The notes beneath the pieces were generated by a model that ran no database searches, was not told where the DNA came from, and was given only the letters and a program-made list of their open reading frames with translations. Shown in pieces: positions 8,712 to 17,703 of a stretch of DNA of 60,621 nt (positions are counted from its first letter, which is position 1; the number at the start of each line of letters is the position of its first letter). The position numbers were made by a program, and so were the translations under genes. This stretch comes from WTFY01 sp964614915 (GTDB lineage: Bacteria > Pseudomonadota > Gammaproteobacteria > UBA4575), in contig CAZTNC010000014.1 of NCBI GenBank assembly GCA_964614915.1, positions 1-60,621 of the forward strand, written 5' to 3'.

Positions 8712-9449
8712 TTAGGTTTGGCGGGGGTTCATGCCTTCTGCAGGGGGTGCGACATCGCGCTGCAAAAACAGGTAAATGGCGGCAGAAGCCCCGGAGGAAC
8801 CAAACAGGACGCTCATGATGACGATCTGGTATTTGACTGCAATCAGGGGGGAAACTCCGGACAGGATCTGGCCTGTCATCATTCCTGGAAAAGCGACCAA
8901 ACCGACCGCAAAAAATGTGTTGATGGAAGGAATCAGGGCCGCGGTAAAGGCACTGTCTCGTGCACGCACATAATCTCCAACAACGGCCATGTCGGACTCG
9001 AAACGTTCCGCGGCAAGGCTTACCGTGTTCATGGCATTGGAGAAGATCATGCCCGCCAGCGGGATGACATATTGCGGCTGGTACCAGTAGTCGATCTGAA
9101 GCACGGCAAAGGTGGTCAGCGCCAGTGTCGATACTCCAGCGACGGAGATTCCAAACAGCGCTTTCGCATACTGGTCAGCACTCTTCTGTCTGAGTGGCCG
9201 CAATGCAATCCAGCTCGCAGCCAGTAGCATCAGGGCCAGTACAATGACAACAATGCCTGCATTATCCAGCGCAAAAATCGAGGTCAGGACATAGCCGATC
9301 GCCGTCAGCTGGATCAGCATTCTTGCAGATGCATACAAGGCCGTCCTGCTCTTCAATGACCACATCACGAGAATTGCGATCACCACCAGGATAGGAATCA
9401 GCGCAATCGCCAGATTCAGCACTCCGATTTCATATATGGTAAGTTTCAT
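8712..9449 (-). CDS. fetB: FetB-family (UPF0014) ABC permease
   Basis: A 245-residue polytopic protein with about seven hydrophobic segments. UPF0014/FetB landmarks are ARMLIQLTAIGYVL (about 43-56), IPLAGMIFSNAMNTVSLAAE (about 133-152), ALIPSINTFFAVGLVAFPGM with MTGQILSG (about 173-200), and IAVKYQIVIM. In E. coli FetA (ATPase) and FetB form an exporter that lowers cytoplasmic iron. No ATPase gene is adjacent: the tRNA-Arg lies downstream and a divergent acyltransferase upstream. The partner must be encoded elsewhere, or the substrate may differ. Confidence 0.85.
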   Translation of the reverse strand: MKLTIYEIGVLNLAIALIPILVVIAILVMWSLKSRTALYASARMLIQLTAIGYVLTSIFALDNAGIVVIVLALMLLAASWIALRPLRQKSADQYAKALFGISVAGVSTLALTTFAVLQIDYWYQPQYVIPLAGMIFSNAMNTVSLAAERFESDMAVVGDYVRARDSAFTAALIPSINTFFAVGLVAFPGMMTGQILSGVSPLIAVKYQIVIMSVLFGSSGASAAIYLFLQRDVAPPAEGMNPRQT

Positions 9450-9563
9450 AGTCTAATTCACCCCGAATAACACTGGATCCGTTTGCATCACTGGGAAATT
9501 TGCCCACTCCCCGGACACCGGCATGTCCACCTGCCAGCATGACGGTCTCACCTGACAGCGCAC

Positions 9564-10421
9564 TTGTTTAAATTCCTGCTCAAATCCCTCGCTCACCTGC
9601 CTCTGCCGGTATTGCACGGGCTGTCAGGACTGCTTTACCTGCTGCTATTTTATATTTTGCGCTTCCGGAGAAAAGTTGCAGAAGACAATATCCGCAACTC
9701 GTTCCCGGAGCTTGGTGCCGGCGAGCGCGCGGCACTGCTGAAAAATCATTACCGGAGGCTTTGTGATGTCGCCCTCGAGATCACGCGAAGCCTGGCCATG
9801 GCACCCTCTGCACTGGAGCGGCACGTGAGCTTCACCAACCTTGGGGTCATCCAGCAGGCGCTGCAGCAGAACCAGACGGTTCTGCTGGCCATGGCCCACC
9901 ATTGCAACCCGGTGTGGGCGGTGCTGGCCACGGGACAGAAACTTGGAACCCCGGTGGACAGCATCTACAAGCCACCGCACATTGCCTGGCTGGATGAACT
10001 GACTCTTAAATCCCTGTCCCGTTTCAACATCACCCCGGTGCCTGCAAAAACCTGTGTCAGCACGCTGCTGCAACGTTCAGCCAGTGCACGTGCGGTTGCG
10101 ATCGTGGCCGACCAGGCGCCGAGACGCAGCGACAAGGCCTACTGGACACGATTCATGCACCAGGACACGCCCTTCTACCTGGGCCTTGAAAAAATTGCCC
10201 AGTTGTTCAAGTACCCGGTATTCTTCATGGACCTCAAGCGCACCGACCGCGGCCGCTACGAGGCCACCTTCAAACCACTTGCGGCACCGCCCTACGACAA
10301 GCATTCGCACGCCATCTCCGAAAGCTTTGCACAGGCCGTCGAGCAGCAAATCCTGCAATCCCCGCAAGACTGGCTGTGGACCCACCGCAGGTGGAAACGG
10401 GCAAAATCGTTATACGACTGA
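9564..10421 (+). CDS. LpxL/HtrB-like acyltransferase with altered active site
   Basis: A 285-residue protein with one N-terminal hydrophobic segment (about 13-33) followed by RFRRKVAEDNIRNSFPEL, typical of the lipid A acyltransferase superfamily. The HX4(D/E) site reads AMAHHCNPVW: His and the Asn-x-x-Trp context are kept, but the acidic residue is Val. Relatives usually read HQCNQEW or HFGNWE. Downstream VADQAPRRSDKAYW and FYLGLEKIA match the family. The start is an unassisted TTG, so it is tentative. The gene converges on the acyl-AMP ligase with a 12-bp tail overlap. It may be inactive or use a different mechanism. Confidence 0.75.
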   Translation: MFKFLLKSLAHLPLPVLHGLSGLLYLLLFYILRFRRKVAEDNIRNSFPELGAGERAALLKNHYRRLCDVALEITRSLAMAPSALERHVSFTNLGVIQQALQQNQTVLLAMAHHCNPVWAVLATGQKLGTPVDSIYKPPHIAWLDELTLKSLSRFNITPVPAKTCVSTLLQRSASARAVAIVADQAPRRSDKAYWTRFMHQDTPFYLGLEKIAQLFKYPVFFMDLKRTDRGRYEATFKPLAAPPYDKHSHAISESFAQAVEQQILQSPQDWLWTHRRWKRAKSLYD

Positions 10422-12350
10422 ATCCCGGCTTTGCAAAAACTTCGCCAGGTCCGCGATGCTGGGATGCTCTACCAAATCCGTGATCGCCAGGGCGTCCGGG
10501 TACAGGTCATCCAGACCTGAATGAATCTCGACCAGGGCCAGGGAATCCGCCCCGATCTCGAGCAAATTGTCATGGATTGCAAACCGCTTGCCCGGCAGGG
10601 CATCCCGGCAGACCGAAAGAATTGCATTCACGATTTCACCCTCCGGACCCTGCCCTTCGTCAGTGGCGGCCCGGTCAAGTTTTACGGTCATCTGCTGCAA
10701 GATATCGTCGTATGTGCCGGCCAGATACTCACGGGCCAATGCAGAACGCTGGATCTTGCCACTTGTGGTTTTCGGAATCCGGCTGACCGGGATGACGTGG
10801 CGCACCTCGATGGCCAGACTTTCGCTGACCGTCGCGATCACTTGCGAACGAACCGGCAGGAAATCCTGCAACGTACCCTTGTGCAGGACGAACACCAGGA
10901 CTTCCTCCATTTCATCCTCCCTGGATGAGACACCGGCAACCACCACCTTGCCGAGTTCCAGCCCCCCGGTTTCACACAACACTTCCTCGATGTCGTGGGG
11001 ATAATAATTCTGGCCGTGCACAAACAGCACTTCCTTGTACCGTCCCGTGACGTACAGCACCCCGTGCAACACAAATCCCAGATCCCCGGTATCCAGCCAG
11101 TCACCATCAAAGATGCTGCCATCGTCCCCGAGGATCTGCTCGGTGACATTTTCTCCGCGAATGCGGATGTGTCCGATTCGCCCCTCGGGCTGGGCACTGC
11201 CCTGGGAATCACTGATCTGCACGCTGCAGTGTGTAATGGGTTCGCCGACACCGACCAGGGATACAGTGTCCGGCCCCCGTTGCGAACTCAGGATCGCGTC
11301 TGCACCGACGGAGAGCGAATTCCGGTGTGCATGCACAACGTTCAGGTCTGCGCCGATTTCAGGGAAGCTGACTGCCAGACTGGCTTCCGCCAGACCATAG
11401 ACCGGAAACATGCTCCTTGCTGACAGACCGAAGCCGGCCATTGCCTCCGTAAACTGCCTGCAAAGACCGACCGAGATCGGTTCTGCCCCGTTGAAGATCA
11501 GGCGTACCTGTGACAGGTCGATCCCCTCCAGTCCCCTGCGATTGAATGCCTTCAAAAAGTGCTTGAAACCGAAGTTGGGAGACCCCAGCATGCTTGCCTT
11601 TTTCTGGCTGGCAGCGGTGATCCAGTACAGCGGCCTTCGAATGAACAGGTCCGTGCGCATGATGCAGTGACTGTAATTGTTGACCACCGGACTCAGGTGA
11701 AAACCGATCAGTCCCATGTCATGGGTGAGTGGCATCCAGCAAAGGCTGATGTCTTCCGGTGACATGGCCGCACACTCGCGTATGCCTTCAATATTTGAGA
11801 CCAGGTTGCGGTGCTTGAGAACCACTCCCTTGGGGCTTCCCGTGGAACCGGATGAAAACTGAATGAAAGAGACATCCCCGGGCTCGACCCGGACCATCTC
11901 CCCGGGCGTCGTAATGTCTGTGATGTCATCGCTCAATAACACCTGTTCCGGCTGTGGCCATTCGCTGTTGGCGGATGTGCTTGATCGCAGGCGGGACAAA
12001 TTCTTTCGGTCCGTGTACAAAAACGCGGTGCCCCCCAGCTGGCCTGCGACATTGAAGACCTTCTGCCTGTGCTGGTCACTGATGCCGACGGCAAGCGGCA
12101 CGGGAACAATGCCGCCGAACTGGCAGGCCCAGAACACATCGACAAACTGCTGATTGTCATTCAGGAAAAGGATCAGGTGGCCCCCCTTGCCGATGCCGTG
12201 TTGCTGCAACACATGAAGCAGCCCCAGAGCACGCTGGTACAGGGCTTCAAAGCTGATGCACTTCTCGTCTTCCTGCCCATCGATAAAGCTGACAAATCGT
12301 GCTTCACTGCGGTTGCATGACAGCGCTTCGATCAGTGTATGAAATTGCAT
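10410..12350 (-). CDS. Fatty acyl-AMP ligase fused to acyl carrier domain
   Basis: A 646-residue protein. The adenylating domain (about 1-560) carries IQFSSGSTGSPKGVVLKH (ATP loop), PVYGLAEASL, DWLDTGDLGF, GRYKEVLFVHGQNYYPHDIE and IPKTTSGKIQRSAL with the C-terminal Lys. The last 75 residues form a carrier domain with GADSLALVEIH, whose Ser would carry phosphopantetheine. Sequence style fits FAAL enzymes, which activate fatty acids as acyl-adenylates and load a carrier protein. No polyketide synthase or NRPS follows. The neighbouring lipid acyltransferase is the only visible candidate acceptor of the acyl chain. Confidence 0.85.
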   Translation of the reverse strand: MQFHTLIEALSCNRSEARFVSFIDGQEDEKCISFEALYQRALGLLHVLQQHGIGKGGHLILFLNDNQQFVDVFWACQFGGIVPVPLAVGISDQHRQKVFNVAGQLGGTAFLYTDRKNLSRLRSSTSANSEWPQPEQVLLSDDITDITTPGEMVRVEPGDVSFIQFSSGSTGSPKGVVLKHRNLVSNIEGIRECAAMSPEDISLCWMPLTHDMGLIGFHLSPVVNNYSHCIMRTDLFIRRPLYWITAASQKKASMLGSPNFGFKHFLKAFNRRGLEGIDLSQVRLIFNGAEPISVGLCRQFTEAMAGFGLSARSMFPVYGLAEASLAVSFPEIGADLNVVHAHRNSLSVGADAILSSQRGPDTVSLVGVGEPITHCSVQISDSQGSAQPEGRIGHIRIRGENVTEQILGDDGSIFDGDWLDTGDLGFVLHGVLYVTGRYKEVLFVHGQNYYPHDIEEVLCETGGLELGKVVVAGVSSREDEMEEVLVFVLHKGTLQDFLPVRSQVIATVSESLAIEVRHVIPVSRIPKTTSGKIQRSALAREYLAGTYDDILQQMTVKLDRAATDEGQGPEGEIVNAILSVCRDALPGKRFAIHDNLLEIGADSLALVEIHSGLDDLYPDALAITDLVEHPSIADLAKFLQSRDSVV

Positions 12351-12369
12351 AGGTAGTGCTCGATAAGGA

Positions 12370-12975
12370 CTACATCGAGAAGAGATCAGGTTCCTTCTTT
12401 ACCCTGGTCAACCTGAGCTGGCTGTCGCGGGGCGGGCGCATCATGGGTTCCAGTAAGTTGCGGTCCTTCGATTCCAGCCAGCCCACGTAGCAGTTCCTGT
12501 CAAGTATGACAGGCATTCGATGATGAATTCTCGACAGCCCCGGAGTGGGCGTGGTGGTCAGAATACTCATAAACATCTCGCCCTTCACACTGATTTCGTA
12601 CAGACCCGCGAAAGCGAATCCGTCGCCGTCCATGGGCTCTATTCTGTATTTGTCGCGCCTGCCCTGCGGCTGGTTTTCATCCCATTCGAAGAATCCGCTC
12701 GCCGGAATAATGCACCGGCTGTTACGCAGGGCTTGTGCCCAGGTCTTTTTCTCCCAGGCCCCGGCACTGCGGGCATTGATCAAGGGTTTGCTGGAGAAAG
12801 ACCGCTTCCAGCCCCACTGCATGGAAGCGATTTCATTGCCCAAATCCCCCCGAAACACGACATCAACCTGGTCAGCCGGACACACCTCCGCACGCGGAGA
12901 AAATTCAATCTCGGCATCAATCAGGGCTGCGACGACCGATTTGGGAAAGCGGTCCAGTGAAAAGCGCCCGCACAT
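12370..12975 (-). CDS. yedK: SRAP family abasic-site shielding protein (YedK/HMCES-like)
   Basis: A 201-residue protein. All key SRAP features are present: Cys2 exposed after Met removal (MCGRF), PLINARSAGAW with the conserved Asn, IIPASGFFEWDE with the catalytic Glu, and SRIHHRMPVILD with the conserved His. Family members form a covalent thiazolidine link to abasic sites in single-stranded DNA through Cys2 and so protect them. The gene lies 19 bp downstream of nothing on its own strand except the OsmC gene, and its 3' neighbour is not related functionally. Length is normal. Confidence 0.9.
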   Translation of the reverse strand: MCGRFSLDRFPKSVVAALIDAEIEFSPRAEVCPADQVDVVFRGDLGNEIASMQWGWKRSFSSKPLINARSAGAWEKKTWAQALRNSRCIIPASGFFEWDENQPQGRRDKYRIEPMDGDGFAFAGLYEISVKGEMFMSILTTTPTPGLSRIHHRMPVILDRNCYVGWLESKDRNLLEPMMRPPRDSQLRLTRVKKEPDLFSM

Positions 12976-13008
12976 CTCCGGCTCCCTTCAACCGCAGTTG
13001 CAGGAGGT

Positions 13009-13545
13009 TCAGGCTGCCTTGGAATCCGTACTGTTGATAACCACTTCCTTGCTGACGTCGACACTTCGAACCAGCATGTCCAGCACCGGGCACTGTGCAT
13101 CAACGGCTGCAGCCAGCTGCTGCAATTGCTCCTGTGATGCAGAACTCTCGATGGTGGTTTTATAGTGAACCTTGCTGAAACCCGGAGGCACGTTCTCATC
13201 CTTGCCCATCCCCAACAAACCGCGAACATCCAGATCACCCTCGAGGGTCACCTGACACTTCTGTAATGGAATTCCCATTGCAGACGCCAGGGCCACGTAC
13301 ATGATCTCCTGACACGTGCCCAAAGCTGCAAGCACCAGTTCGACCGGGCTTGGACCCAGGTCACTTCCTCCAAATGCCGGTGGCTCATCGATTACCATCG
13401 CCGGAAATTTTCTGACCTTGGCTGAACAACGCACGTCATCTTCCCATGAAGTGTCGACACGGTACTTGAACTGCCCGCTCGCAGGTGACTCCGAGACACT
13501 CTCAACAATCTTTTCTACTGCTGCTTTGATATCTGCCTGACTCAT
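13009..13545 (-). CDS. OsmC/Ohr family protein
   Basis: A 178-residue protein starting at MSQADIK, with AGGAG nine bases upstream; an upstream in-frame start lacks such a site. Family features are the two redox Cys in ALGTCQEIMY and AAVDAQCPVLDML, and GPSPVELVLAALG. OsmC/Ohr proteins reduce organic hydroperoxides with these two cysteines. The subgroup is not the classical OsmC or Ohr of E. coli but the widespread 'OsmC family' type. It could be co-transcribed with the SRAP gene 33 bp downstream. Confidence 0.85.
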   Translation of the reverse strand: MSQADIKAAVEKIVESVSESPASGQFKYRVDTSWEDDVRCSAKVRKFPAMVIDEPPAFGGSDLGPSPVELVLAALGTCQEIMYVALASAMGIPLQKCQVTLEGDLDVRGLLGMGKDENVPPGFSKVHYKTTIESSASQEQLQQLAAAVDAQCPVLDMLVRSVDVSKEVVINSTDSKAA

Positions 13546-13675
13546 TTGTGCATACTCCTGTTTTCTTTCGGGTAAGGGCTTCTGTGCGACTATTCTTCTA
13601 TCCCCCGGACCTTCGTGCAAGTCGAATCCGGGGTCATTGTACGCCAGACAGCCTTCATGCCTGTGGAACTCGCGC

Positions 13676-15883
13676 TTACAGGGCCGGGTCGTACGGTGCG
13701 GAACTGGCCCGAAACCGCCCGTCCAGCAGGTAGCGGTACAACCTGAGAGCCAATTGCACCTGCTTCTCTTCCAGTTTCTTGCAAGCAGCCAGTGTCAGTA
13801 CCATGGTCGTACAGGGTTCATCTGCCACCACATACGCCGTGTTTACATCCTGCCCGCCCCCGGGTCCGATTGCATCTCCCGGACCACACTGATAGAGCCG
13901 CATACCTGCAGAATTGTGGGCAGATGCGCGCCCTGCAAGCAGCAGCTGCAGATCATCGACCGGCGATTCCGTTCCCATCAGGACCTCACCGGCAGTGTAC
14001 TGCAGGGATATCATCCAGGGCCGAAGCTCCGTCACCAGGTCCTCAAAATGCGCCTGCCAGTCCAGATAGCGTTCGAGCTCGTCGGCCGCACTCTCCAGTA
14101 GCGTTGTACGCTGCACACTGGAAGAGTCGACGTCCATTTTCCAGGCCGCAATGACCAGGTCCTCGCAGCGCTCAAGCGCCTGATCCATTTCCGGCTCAAT
14201 CGGCAGTACAGTCCGCACGGCAGGCGGCAGGTTCCGCTCCAGCCCCTCACGCAGCGGTTCAGACAAGGCGGATACGACGATCTGCACCCCGGCTGCATGG
14301 ACATTCTGCAAAAACCGGGAAAGTACATGCAGTGCGGAGGCATCGAAACCCGTCACGCTGGCAAAATCCAGCAACAGGCAGACAGGGCGTTTCGCACCAC
14401 TCAGCGACTGCCGCAGGTGCTCGGTCAAGGGACAGATACTGCCGAAGAAAAGATAGCCGCGAAGACGGTAGGCATGCATCCGCTCGCCTGCATCCCTCAG
14501 GATGGCGTGATCTGGGACGGGACGGGCCTTGCGGCTTCGTTGCTCGCGCAGGGTAAACCGGGACTCGATCGGGTCCACCCGGCTGAAATGCACGACAAAG
14601 AACACGAGTGTAGCGACCATCCCGGCGCCCACTCCTTCTAGCAGCCCGAACACGATGATTGTGAAGGCGATCAGAACGAGGATGGCAAACTCTGGCCTGG
14701 GAAGTTGCCTGCGTCTTCGGACAAGCCCCTCGTCCAGCATCGCAATGCCGGCAAAGATCAAAATGCCGCCAAGAAGTGGCACGGGAGTCCATTCCAGAAA
14801 TCCGTCACCTACCAGCAGGACGGATCCCACGACAAGGGCAGCCGCGATCCCGGTCAGCCGGATGTCAGCGCCAAGCAATTTGCTTCGTAATGAGGATGGC
14901 ACGATCATGTTGGCGGACGTGCCACCTCCGAGACCGGCGACCATGATTGCAAATCCTGTCCCTCGAAATTCCCGGTCCCAGTCAAGGTCCTGGTTCGTCA
15001 CCAGTTCCAGCCCAGCAATATTCATGATCACGCAGATGAAAGCGACCAGCATCAGCGTCAGCATGTTCGGGATTTGCTGAGCCAGCGCGACCCAGTCCAG
15101 GTAGGCCAAGTCGGCAACTCCCAGAGGTGGCCACAGGCCTCCCTCCGCAGTGCTCGTAAACAGTAGGCCTGCGGCCCTGGCCTCTTCTCCCGTGATCCCG
15201 AGCCCAGCCAGGACAAGATGATAGGCAGCGCCTGCAAACAGGATACTCACCGGAAGAATAATCACATGACCCCACCGCTTCATGGCCCAGTACAGGGCGA
15301 CCCCGTACAGGACCCCCGGTGCCCAGCGCCACAAAACGGCCGGCTCGAGAAGCAGGGGTAGCGCCTTCCAGTCCAGTTCAGCTCCCATTTGGGACATGGC
15401 CGCCAGACACACGGCACCCCCGATCCCTGCCACGAAGCCACCCGCAACCGGAAACGGGATGAAGCGCACCAGATTGGTGAGCCGGAAATAGCCAAGCCAG
15501 AAGCAGCCTGCGCCGGTAATCACCGCACTGAGCACAAGTGCGGCGACGGCCGTGACAAATCCGGCGTAACCCTCCACACCGATCGTGGACACGATCAGGG
15601 CCATCACGATTACCATCGCCGGCGATAACCCCGATATTACGCCACGAAAGCCACTGAGCAGCGCAACAATCAGGCAGGCTGCAAAGTTTCCAAACAGCAC
15701 CAGGCCGATGCCCTGGGACATAAAGGGAGCCAGCGGGCCCGAAAAAATAAAGGCCGCGAATGCGATCTCGGCAACAAGCAGGTTCAACCCGGAAATGATG
15801 CCAGCCGACAGCGCAGGAACCGTCTTCGTACCCCGGATCTCCGCATGCAGTTCAATTGCAAGCTCCCGGAACAGGGAGTTCAT
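13676..15883 (-). CDS. SulP transporter with STAS and CNB-like domains
   Basis: A 735-residue inner-membrane protein. Residues 1-440 are the SulP membrane part (TVPALSAGIISGLNLLVAEI; SGLSPAMVIVMALIV; MVAGLGGGTSANMIVPSS). Residues about 475-585 form a STAS domain with VCLLLDFASVTGFDASALHV. Residues about 610-720 resemble a cyclic-nucleotide-binding fold (YTAGEVLMGTESPVDDLQLL). The segment where a phosphate-binding cassette should lie reads GDAIGPGGGQDVNTAYVVAD and lacks the usual G-E...R-(S/T)-A residues, so cNMP binding is doubtful. Substrate could be sulfate, bicarbonate or dicarboxylate. Confidence 0.85.
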   Translation of the reverse strand: MNSLFRELAIELHAEIRGTKTVPALSAGIISGLNLLVAEIAFAAFIFSGPLAPFMSQGIGLVLFGNFAACLIVALLSGFRGVISGLSPAMVIVMALIVSTIGVEGYAGFVTAVAALVLSAVITGAGCFWLGYFRLTNLVRFIPFPVAGGFVAGIGGAVCLAAMSQMGAELDWKALPLLLEPAVLWRWAPGVLYGVALYWAMKRWGHVIILPVSILFAGAAYHLVLAGLGITGEEARAAGLLFTSTAEGGLWPPLGVADLAYLDWVALAQQIPNMLTLMLVAFICVIMNIAGLELVTNQDLDWDREFRGTGFAIMVAGLGGGTSANMIVPSSLRSKLLGADIRLTGIAAALVVGSVLLVGDGFLEWTPVPLLGGILIFAGIAMLDEGLVRRRRQLPRPEFAILVLIAFTIIVFGLLEGVGAGMVATLVFFVVHFSRVDPIESRFTLREQRSRKARPVPDHAILRDAGERMHAYRLRGYLFFGSICPLTEHLRQSLSGAKRPVCLLLDFASVTGFDASALHVLSRFLQNVHAAGVQIVVSALSEPLREGLERNLPPAVRTVLPIEPEMDQALERCEDLVIAAWKMDVDSSSVQRTTLLESAADELERYLDWQAHFEDLVTELRPWMISLQYTAGEVLMGTESPVDDLQLLLAGRASAHNSAGMRLYQCGPGDAIGPGGGQDVNTAYVVADEPCTTMVLTLAACKKLEEKQVQLALRLYRYLLDGRFRASSAPYDPAL

Positions 15884-16149
15884 CCCAGCGGACTTAACAC
15901 TCCGGTTAGGTACCGGTGACCGGGCCGGGCAATCTGTTGCTTGCCTTGATCCTGAAGCAGGTGCGGGCTGACACTTTTCAGGCGTCCAGACGAGATCTCG
16001 TCACAGCCGCCCATGAATTTCCAGATTCCGGATTTGCTGATGATCGGGTTTGCCTGATTGAGTCAGGCTATCCCGAATATGCAGAAAGAGTGTGCCCATG
16101 TCCTTGGACAGCGTACCAAATTTGCGGATGAAGAGGACTTGGGACGGTA
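15884..16149. other. Intergenic region without recognised gene
   Basis: This stretch lies between the start of the SulP gene and the 3' end of tRNA-Pro, both on the minus strand. It should hold the SulP promoter. I see no convincing coding frame or strong sigma-70 pair. Confidence 0.4.
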
Positions 16150-16226
16150 TGGTCGGGGCAGAGGGATTTGAACCCCCGACCCTCTGCTCCCAAAGCAGAT
16201 GCGCTACCAGACTGCGCTATGCCCCG
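16150..16226 (-). tRNA. tRNA-Pro (anticodon TGG)
   Basis: A full cloverleaf on the minus strand. The acceptor CGGGGCA pairs perfectly with TGCCCCG, the anticodon loop is TTTGGGA within stem TCTGC/GCAGA, and the T loop is TTCAAAT. The discriminator is A and a CCA end is encoded, unlike the other two tRNA genes in this window. Confidence 0.95.
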
Positions 16227-16320
16227 GTACCGGGTGTGTATCCTATACACAGGTGACTTCCAACCAAGCACGGATCATACGTCTCTGCCGCAATTCAGGT
16301 CAATGGCGCCAACTGTACAC

Positions 16321-17703
16321 TCAGTGCACAACCGAAGCCTCGCGTCTGGACAGCTGTAAAACCAGCCGGTCGGACAAACCGTCGAAGCTGCCGTTGCTCA
16401 GTATCAGGATGTTATCTCCCTCTTCGAGATCACCGAGCAGCAAGGTGATGATTGCATCCGTAGTCGCACAAACATGTGCCGGCGGGCTCATTTGATCGGC
16501 CACCTCCTGTACGGACCACTGCAGTTCGTCAGGGGCATATATGACCACGGAATCTGCATCGCTGAACGCATGTGCGAGTTCATCCGTGTGTACTCCCATG
16601 CGCATCGTGTTGGAACGAGGCTCGAAGACCGTCACGATTCGGCCCTGTGGCTGCTGCTCACGAAATGCCGAAATTGTCGCCATGATTGCGGTCGGGTGAT
16701 GCGCGAAGTCATCGTACACACGCACCCCGTTAAATGTCCCCCTGTGTTCCAGGCGGCGCTTGACACCGGAAAAGGAGGCCAGGGCTCGCAGGGCTTCCCG
16801 CGGTGGCACTCCAACATGTTGGGCGCCGGCAATCGCGGCTAGCGCGTTCGCAATATTGTGTCGACCGTAGAGATCGAGTGTGCCCGCCCCACAGGACTTG
16901 CCCTGCCTGAGCAGGGAAAACCCGGAAGTACGTATATCAACCTCGTCTGCAAACCAGGTCGCCGACGGGTTCTTCATCGAAAAAGATTCGACATCCGTCC
17001 AGCAACCCATTTCCATGACGTCCCGTATATTCTGGTCGTCGTGGTTGATAATCATGCGGCCCTCGTTGGGCATGATGCGCAGGAGGTGGTGGAATTGTCG
17101 CTTGACGTCCCGGATCCCGTCAAAGATATCCGCATGATCGAATTCCAGATTGTTCAGTATCAGGGTATGTGGGCAGTAGTGCAGGAATTTCGAGCGCTTG
17201 TCAAAAAATGCAGTGTCATACTCATCGGCCTCAATTACGAAGTACTTTGATTTCCCGAGCCTTGAGGAAAACTCGAAATTCTCCGGTACACCGCCAATCA
17301 GAAAGCCAGGCTCGTGCCCGGAACATTCCAGTATCCACGCCAGCATGCTGGACACGGTGGTTTTGCCATGCGTTCCGGCAACCGCGAGTACCCAGCGATT
17401 TTGCAGGACGTGATCGTGCAGCCAGGCCGGGCCGGAGGTGAACGCCAGGCGGTTGTTGAGCAGATATTCCACCACCGGATTGCCTCGCGTCATGACATTG
17501 CCGACAATAATCTGGTCCGGCATGGGGTAGAGATGGTCAACGGAATAGCCTTCCATGATCTCGATGCCCGCCATTTCAAGTTGCGTGCTCATAGGCGGAT
17601 AGGCATTGGTGTCCGAGCCGGAAACCTCATGCCCCAGTTGCCGGGCAATAATGGCCAGGCTTCCCATGAACGTGCCGCCAATACCAAGAATATGGATACG
17701 CAT
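16321..17703 (-). CDS. mpl: UDP-N-acetylmuramate:tripeptide ligase (murein recycling)
   Basis: A 460-residue Mur ligase starting MRIHILGIGGTFMGSLAI. The start overlaps the upstream gene's stop in an ATGA, which fixes it. The P-loop is AVAGTHGKTTVSSML (about 106-120), followed by VIEADEYDTAFFDKRSKFLH, the Mpl-specific acidic motif, and NNLEFDHADIF. The C-terminal domain includes RRLEHRG and DDFAHHPTAI. Mpl reattaches the recycled tripeptide L-Ala-gamma-D-Glu-meso-DAP to UDP-MurNAc in the cytoplasm. It ends an apparent three-gene operon with the membrane protein and the lpxA paralogue. Confidence 0.95.
   Translation of the reverse strand: MRIHILGIGGTFMGSLAIIARQLGHEVSGSDTNAYPPMSTQLEMAGIEIMEGYSVDHLYPMPDQIIVGNVMTRGNPVVEYLLNNRLAFTSGPAWLHDHVLQNRWVLAVAGTHGKTTVSSMLAWILECSGHEPGFLIGGVPENFEFSSRLGKSKYFVIEADEYDTAFFDKRSKFLHYCPHTLILNNLEFDHADIFDGIRDVKRQFHHLLRIMPNEGRMIINHDDQNIRDVMEMGCWTDVESFSMKNPSATWFADEVDIRTSGFSLLRQGKSCGAGTLDLYGRHNIANALAAIAGAQHVGVPPREALRALASFSGVKRRLEHRGTFNGVRVYDDFAHHPTAIMATISAFREQQPQGRIVTVFEPRSNTMRMGVHTDELAHAFSDADSVVIYAPDELQWSVQEVADQMSPPAHVCATTDAIITLLLGDLEEGDNILILSNGSFDGLSDRLVLQLSRREASVVH

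Noticed and set aside
13676..15883. cAMP-regulated sulfate transporter
   Set aside because: The phosphate-binding cassette is not recognisable, so regulation by a cyclic nucleotide is not claimed.
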